Source: Candidatus Nomurabacteria bacterium CG_4_10_14_0_2_um_filter_30_12 (GTDB taxonomy: Bacteria; Patescibacteriota; Minisyncoccia; Phycocordibacterales; UBA9973). Taken from it: a stretch of 9,183 nucleotides of DNA. The position numbers and the translations under genes were made by a program. Shown here piece after piece: positions 6,662 through 9,183 of the stretch. The notes under the pieces are model-generated. The model ran no database searches, had not been told where the DNA came from, and saw only the letters and a program-made list of their open reading frames with translations. The stretch's first letter is position 1; each line of letters starts with the position of its first letter. The DNA lies in NCBI GenBank assembly GCA_002792755.1, contig PFOY01000005.1, positions 1-9,183 on the forward strand, in the 5' to 3' direction.

Positions 6662-7204
6662 TTATGAAAAAATATCCATTATATAAAAAGATAACGTTTT
6701 GTTTATAGTATCTCCACCATCAGTCCAAGACACAGCAATAGTAATTAATTTAGTTTCAGGATCATCTGCCCCAGAACTCGCTATGTCATCAGTAGATGTA
6801 TTACGATTAACATTTGAAACATTAATCTTGCGTGTAAATATACCAATAGTAGAAGGAGTTGTAGATAAACTCCAAGTTCCAGCTGAAAAAGTAAGATAAT
6901 AATCAGTACCTGCATTTAATAGAGATATGTTACTCCATGCATTATCTCGAATAATTCGCACAGATTCAGCTCCTTCTTCTAGTAAAAATGAAGCTTGCTC
7001 TATACGAAGTGCCTGACGAGATACATAAATAGATTTCTCTGTCACAGACATTGCAGCTAATACAGATACAACAATAATAGAAATAACCACTATTACTTCT
7101 ACCATCATAAACCCCCGCTTGCTTTGCAAGCTCACACCTTTTTTAATAAAAGGTGTGGGGGTAAACCCACTTGAATTTTTGTTGTTTTTATTTTTTTTCT
7201 GCAT
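6662..7204 (-). CDS. PilV/GspI-like minor pseudopilin with expanded leader
   Basis: 180 residues. The prepilin motif is KRG|FMMVEVIVVISIIVV: cleavage after Gly31 places Glu36 at +5, followed by a hydrophobic helix to about residue 52 and the amphipathic continuation RQALRIEQASFLLEEGAESVRIIRDN. This resembles PilV/GspI minor pseudopilins, which prime fibre assembly in the inner membrane. The beta-rich C-terminal half includes ITIAVSWTDGGDTINKTLSFY. The 31-residue leader is unusually long: GF at 13-14 recurs at 31-32, and the 18 residues between match a 54-bp structured insertion. Without it the leader would be MQKKNKNNKNSSG. The ATG at 7202-7204 gives that good basic leader. A TTG at 7127-7129 is an alternative start, giving a 6-residue leader. 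It lies 32 bases after the GspH-like gene. Confidence 0.8.
   Translation of the reverse strand: MQKKNKNNKNSSGFTPTPFIKKGVSLQSKRGFMMVEVIVVISIIVVSVLAAMSVTEKSIYVSRQALRIEQASFLLEEGAESVRIIRDNAWSNISLLNAGTDYYLTFSAGTWSLSTTPSTIGIFTRKINVSNVNRNTSTDDIASSGADDPETKLITIAVSWTDGGDTINKTLSFYIMDIFS
7108..7168. mobile_element. In-frame palindromic element in the PilV-like leader (element 1)
   Basis: Direct repeats TAAACCC (7108-7114 and 7162-7168) define a 54-bp period, exactly 18 codons. Between them lie nested inverted repeats: an outer stem ACCCC/GGGGT (7111-7115 with 7158-7162), a hairpin GCTTGC-TTT-GCAAGC (7117-7131) and a hairpin CACACCTTTT-TTAAT-AAAAGGTGTG (7133-7157). All pairs are perfect, with single unpaired bases at 7116 and 7132, giving a compact three-way junction in DNA or RNA. 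The segment is much richer in G+C than its surroundings. In the protein it adds TPTPFIKKGVSLQSKR plus a second GF just before the prepilin cleavage site. A mobile origin with target duplication is inferred. Confidence 0.7.
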
Positions 7205-7221
7205 TTTCTAATTTAGATTTT

Positions 7222-7234
7222 TAATTCGTAATTG
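7222..7234. repeat. 13-bp intergenic repeat TAATTCGTAATTG, copy 2
   Basis: Identical to the copy at 6112-6124. It lies in the 32-bp gap before the PilV-like gene, 17 bases from its start codon. The two pilus-operon gaps that lack it are only 4 and 10 bases long, so it may itself be a small insertion. Confidence 0.6.
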
Positions 7235-7236
7235 AT

Positions 7237-7704
7237 TCAATTTACACTCACAGCACCAGTAGCCGAAATCGTAATAATCTTTGAAACAGAGGATGTAGAA
7301 ATAGTCACAGTGCCAATCTTACTCGGCATACCTGAAAGACGTTCAAAATAAAGATCTCCTAGCGTAGAACTTACTCCTCCTAGAGTAACATTAGAAATAC
7401 TAATAGGTGATGTTATATTTATTATTTTATTACCCAAAGCGCCTTCTGAAAAAATCTGACCTTTAAAAATTATAATTTTATCAGATTGAAAATGTACTCC
7501 ATATTGAGAAGAGTCAATAGAAGCTAAACTCTGAGATTGAGTACTATGAAGAGTAGATACAACGTCCTCTACTGTATTTTTTAATATTTGATTTTCTCTT
7601 ATTTTAGAAAATTGGGGAAACACAATCAAAGATAAAATACCTATTATTACTATAACCAATAATATCTCTATGAGAGCCATACCCTTTTTATAAGATTTAA
7701 TCAT
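7237..7704 (-). CDS. GspH/FimT-like pseudopilin
   Basis: 155 residues with a clear type IV prepilin N-terminus. The short basic leader MIKSYKKG precedes MALIEILLVIVIIGILSLIVFP; cleavage after Gly8 puts Glu13 at +5. The rest fits a GspH/FimT-type pseudopilin: a helix continuing through SKIRENQILKNTVEDVVSTLHSTQSQSLAS, then SSQYGVHFQSDKIIIFKG and a beta-rich tail ending ITISATGAVSVN. It is the first pilin gene after pilC, 4 bases downstream, with no Shine-Dalgarno, so translation is probably coupled. Its 8-residue leader carries no insertion and is a useful internal control for the two expanded leaders. It is the only complete gene here that ends in TGA. It could be a major or minor subunit; GspH/FimT is favoured by the YGVHF segment. 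Confidence 0.8.
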   Translation of the reverse strand: MIKSYKKGMALIEILLVIVIIGILSLIVFPQFSKIRENQILKNTVEDVVSTLHSTQSQSLASIDSSQYGVHFQSDKIIIFKGQIFSEGALGNKIINITSPISISNVTLGGVSSTLGDLYFERLSGMPSKIGTVTISTSSVSKIITISATGAVSVN

Positions 7705-7708
7705 TGTT

Positions 7709-8926
7709 TTATTGTATATTATCTAATATTGAATACAAAGGTGAGATCATAGATATAGCAAAGAATCCGACAGCAGCACCAATAAATATCATAAGTACGG
7801 GTTCAATAACAGTAGAAAGATTTTTGGTTTTACTTTCAATTTCTTCCTCATAAAAAGAAGAAACCTGAAGCAACATATCGGACAATTTTCCAGTCTCTTC
7901 TCCGACTTCTATCATCTCTGTCATCATAACTGGATAAAGATTTAAATTCTCTTCAAAAGCTTTTGAAAATGGAGCACCTTTCTCTATTTCTTCTTTCGCT
8001 TTATCCAAAACTTTTTTATAATAAACATTTTGAACAACATCTTTTGTTATTTCTAAAGCACGAGTTATAGAAACTCCAGACAACAAAAGCGAAGACATTG
8101 TACGTGTGGTGCGTGCAGTATTTAATTCTTTTGATAAATTACCAACAAAAGGAAGTCTTAAAATTACAAAATCAACATATTTAGCCATAAATGGAGCACG
8201 AAGAAATGATATTAAACCAAAAACAGATCCTATTATTAAAACAAAAGATAACAATAAATATTCAGAGAAAAAATTACCTAAAAAAATTATAAATTTAGTT
8301 GAAGCTGGTAAATTTACCCCAAGCTCTTTGAAAGTTTTAGCTAATGTAGGAACTACAAAAGCAAACATTAAAACACCTATCAAAACCATCGCTGAAAGAA
8401 TAACTCCTGGATAAATGAGTGCTCCTTTTACTTTTTTACTTAAAGAATAAGATTTCTCCAAATTCATACCAACTTCAGTGAGTGCACCAGCAAGGTCGCC
8501 AGATTCTTCTCCTGCACGTGTCATAGATATAAAAAGTTTTGAAAAAACGTCAGGAAACTTTACAAGCCCAGAAGAAAGCGTTCCACCTGCATTTATTTCA
8601 TCACTTAAAGACGTTAAAATTTTATTCAATACAACATTCTTTGTTTGTTTCTTTAAAACTGATAATGCTCTAAAAAGAGAGAGCCCCGCCTTCAGCATTC
8701 CACTTAAATTTTTAGTAAAAATAATTAATTCTTCATTTTTTACTTTAGAAAAAAAATGTTGAAACACAGATAAAAAATTAAAAGAATTATTATTTTGTTC
8801 TGTTATTGATATCGGTATATTACCACGAGACCTCAACTCACGAGAAAGTGAAAGACGGTCAGTTGAATCCATCGTGCCTTCAAAGATTTCTCCATTTTTT
8901 AATTTTGCTTTGTATTTAAAAAGCAT
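7709..8926 (-). CDS. pilC: Type IV pilus inner-membrane platform protein PilC/GspF
   Basis: 405 residues, full family length. This inner-membrane protein sits between the assembly ATPase and the pilins and is needed to polymerise or retract the fibre. The short N-terminal part (MLFKYKAKLKNGEIFEG) is followed by two T2SSF repeats, about residues 68-192 and 271-393. Each has the family signature: TRAGEESGDLAGALTEVG (136-153) and EVGEETGKLSDMLLQVS (340-356). Hydrophobic segments lie at about 170-195, 211-241 and 373-395. ATG at 8924-8926 begins the usual 'FKYKAK' start; it lies 23 bases after the pilB stop and lacks a Shine-Dalgarno. Gene order pilB-pilC-pilins is the common one. Nothing suggests damage. 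PilC is used as the name because of the pilin neighbours; GspF of a secretion system cannot be excluded. Confidence 0.95.
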   Translation of the reverse strand: MLFKYKAKLKNGEIFEGTMDSTDRLSLSRELRSRGNIPISITEQNNNSFNFLSVFQHFFSKVKNEELIIFTKNLSGMLKAGLSLFRALSVLKKQTKNVVLNKILTSLSDEINAGGTLSSGLVKFPDVFSKLFISMTRAGEESGDLAGALTEVGMNLEKSYSLSKKVKGALIYPGVILSAMVLIGVLMFAFVVPTLAKTFKELGVNLPASTKFIIFLGNFFSEYLLLSFVLIIGSVFGLISFLRAPFMAKYVDFVILRLPFVGNLSKELNTARTTRTMSSLLLSGVSITRALEITKDVVQNVYYKKVLDKAKEEIEKGAPFSKAFEENLNLYPVMMTEMIEVGEETGKLSDMLLQVSSFYEEEIESKTKNLSTVIEPVLMIFIGAAVGFFAISMISPLYSILDNIQ

Positions 8927-8949
8927 AATTTATTTTTTCAAAATTTCAT

Positions 8950-9183
8950 TTACTCAGAAACAACTCTAAACACTTCTTCTAAACTTGTCTGCCCTAAAAC
9001 TGCTTTAAAAACCCCATCTTCTAAAATCGTCATCATGCCTTCTTTCTTTGCTTGCGCTTCTATATCATCTTGAGAACTCCCACGAATAATTAACTCTTTT
9101 ATTGAAGATGTCACTTTCAATATTTCATGTATTCCAATACGACCCTTATACCCATCTGAAGATTCATTATTTTTTACTGGTTT
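8950..9183 (-). CDS. pilB: Type IV pilus assembly ATPase PilB/GspE, C-terminal end (cut by window edge)
   Basis: The last 77 residues of a gene entering from the right edge. They contain GYKGRIGIHEILKV near their start, then the stretch from GSSQDDIEAQAKKEGM through ILEDGVFKAVLGQTSLEEVFRVV. This matches the conserved C-terminal end of PilB/GspE secretion ATPases: the GR-G-hEil motif after the Walker regions, then the A-x-x-x-GM-x-x-(I/L)-x-x-DG and G-x-T-x-x-E-E-V-x-R-V motifs. These hexameric cytoplasmic ATPases power fibre extension through the platform protein, encoded next. The Walker A and B boxes lie outside the window, so catalytic competence cannot be judged. No tetracysteine zinc motif is in the visible part. 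The stop codon TAA is at 8950-8952. Confidence 0.93.
   Translation of the reverse strand, partial: KPVKNNESSDGYKGRIGIHEILKVTSSIKELIIRGSSQDDIEAQAKKEGMMTILEDGVFKAVLGQTSLEEVFRVVSE

Noticed and set aside
7133..7157. 10-bp perfect hairpin as a rho-independent terminator
   Set aside because: It lies inside the PilV-like reading frame and no U-run follows the stem on either strand. It is better explained as part of the nested-stem element.
7163..7167. Prepilin cleavage after Gly13 of the PilV-like protein, the first GF
   Set aside because: The following residues TPTPFIKK are not hydrophobic and there is no Glu at +5. Gly31 followed by FMMVEV fits the peptidase site.
7237..7239. TGA read as glycine (the alternative code of some Patescibacteria groups)
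   Set aside because: No internal TGA occurs in any recognised gene. Reading through this single TGA would add only eight residues, so a normal stop is simpler.
8106..8762. Plus-strand open frames antisense to pilC (8106-8414, 8478-8762)
   Set aside because: They mirror a well-conserved full-length pilC on the other strand, and their translations are Lys/Pro/Ser-rich without family resemblance.

Overview
The window is AT-rich (roughly 30% G+C by eye) and gene-dense. Gaps are short or negative, and nearly every stop codon is TAA. No gene start has a clear Shine-Dalgarno sequence. Together with a compact type IV pilus cluster next to glycolytic genes, this suggests a member of the Candidate Phyla Radiation (Patescibacteria), probably of the Parcubacteria type. 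That placement is an inference from style; there is no rRNA here. The standard code fits: no internal TGA is needed and tryptophan is TGG.

Layout, right to left along the minus strand. A type IV pilus operon runs from 9183 down to 4276. It holds the end of the pilB/gspE assembly ATPase, the pilC/gspF platform protein, then four prepilin-like genes: GspH/FimT-like, PilV/GspI-like, PilW/GspJ-like, and a large PilX-like protein with a long beta-rich exported body that may form a pilus tip or adhesin. Next come tpiA and pgk, which overlap by 22 bp, with an apparent leaderless promoter in front of tpiA. A small HIT-family hydrolase lies on the plus strand, overlaps the 3' end of pgk tail to tail, and has its own leaderless promoter. 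The minus strand ends with recJ (single-strand exonuclease) and the start of rnhA (RNase HI).

The most interesting signal is in two prepilin leaders. In the PilV-like and PilX-like genes, a small structured palindromic segment (54-bp and 69-bp period) sits in frame inside the leader, just before the prepilin peptidase site. Each is flanked by a short direct repeat (TAAACCC, ATTTAT on the plus strand). Conceptual removal of one period restores a canonical short basic leader of 13 or 15 residues. The two segments are unrelated in primary sequence but share an architecture: an outer stem enclosing smaller hairpins. They look like in-frame mobile palindromic elements, comparable in logic to Rickettsia palindromic elements, that tolerate or favour the prepilin leader, which is removed on maturation. 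The same two genes, and not the other two prepilin genes, also have an identical 13-bp repeat in their upstream gap. Separately, the HIT and tpiA genes share TGATATAAT, six bases, then ATG, which predicts transcripts that start at the first codon.
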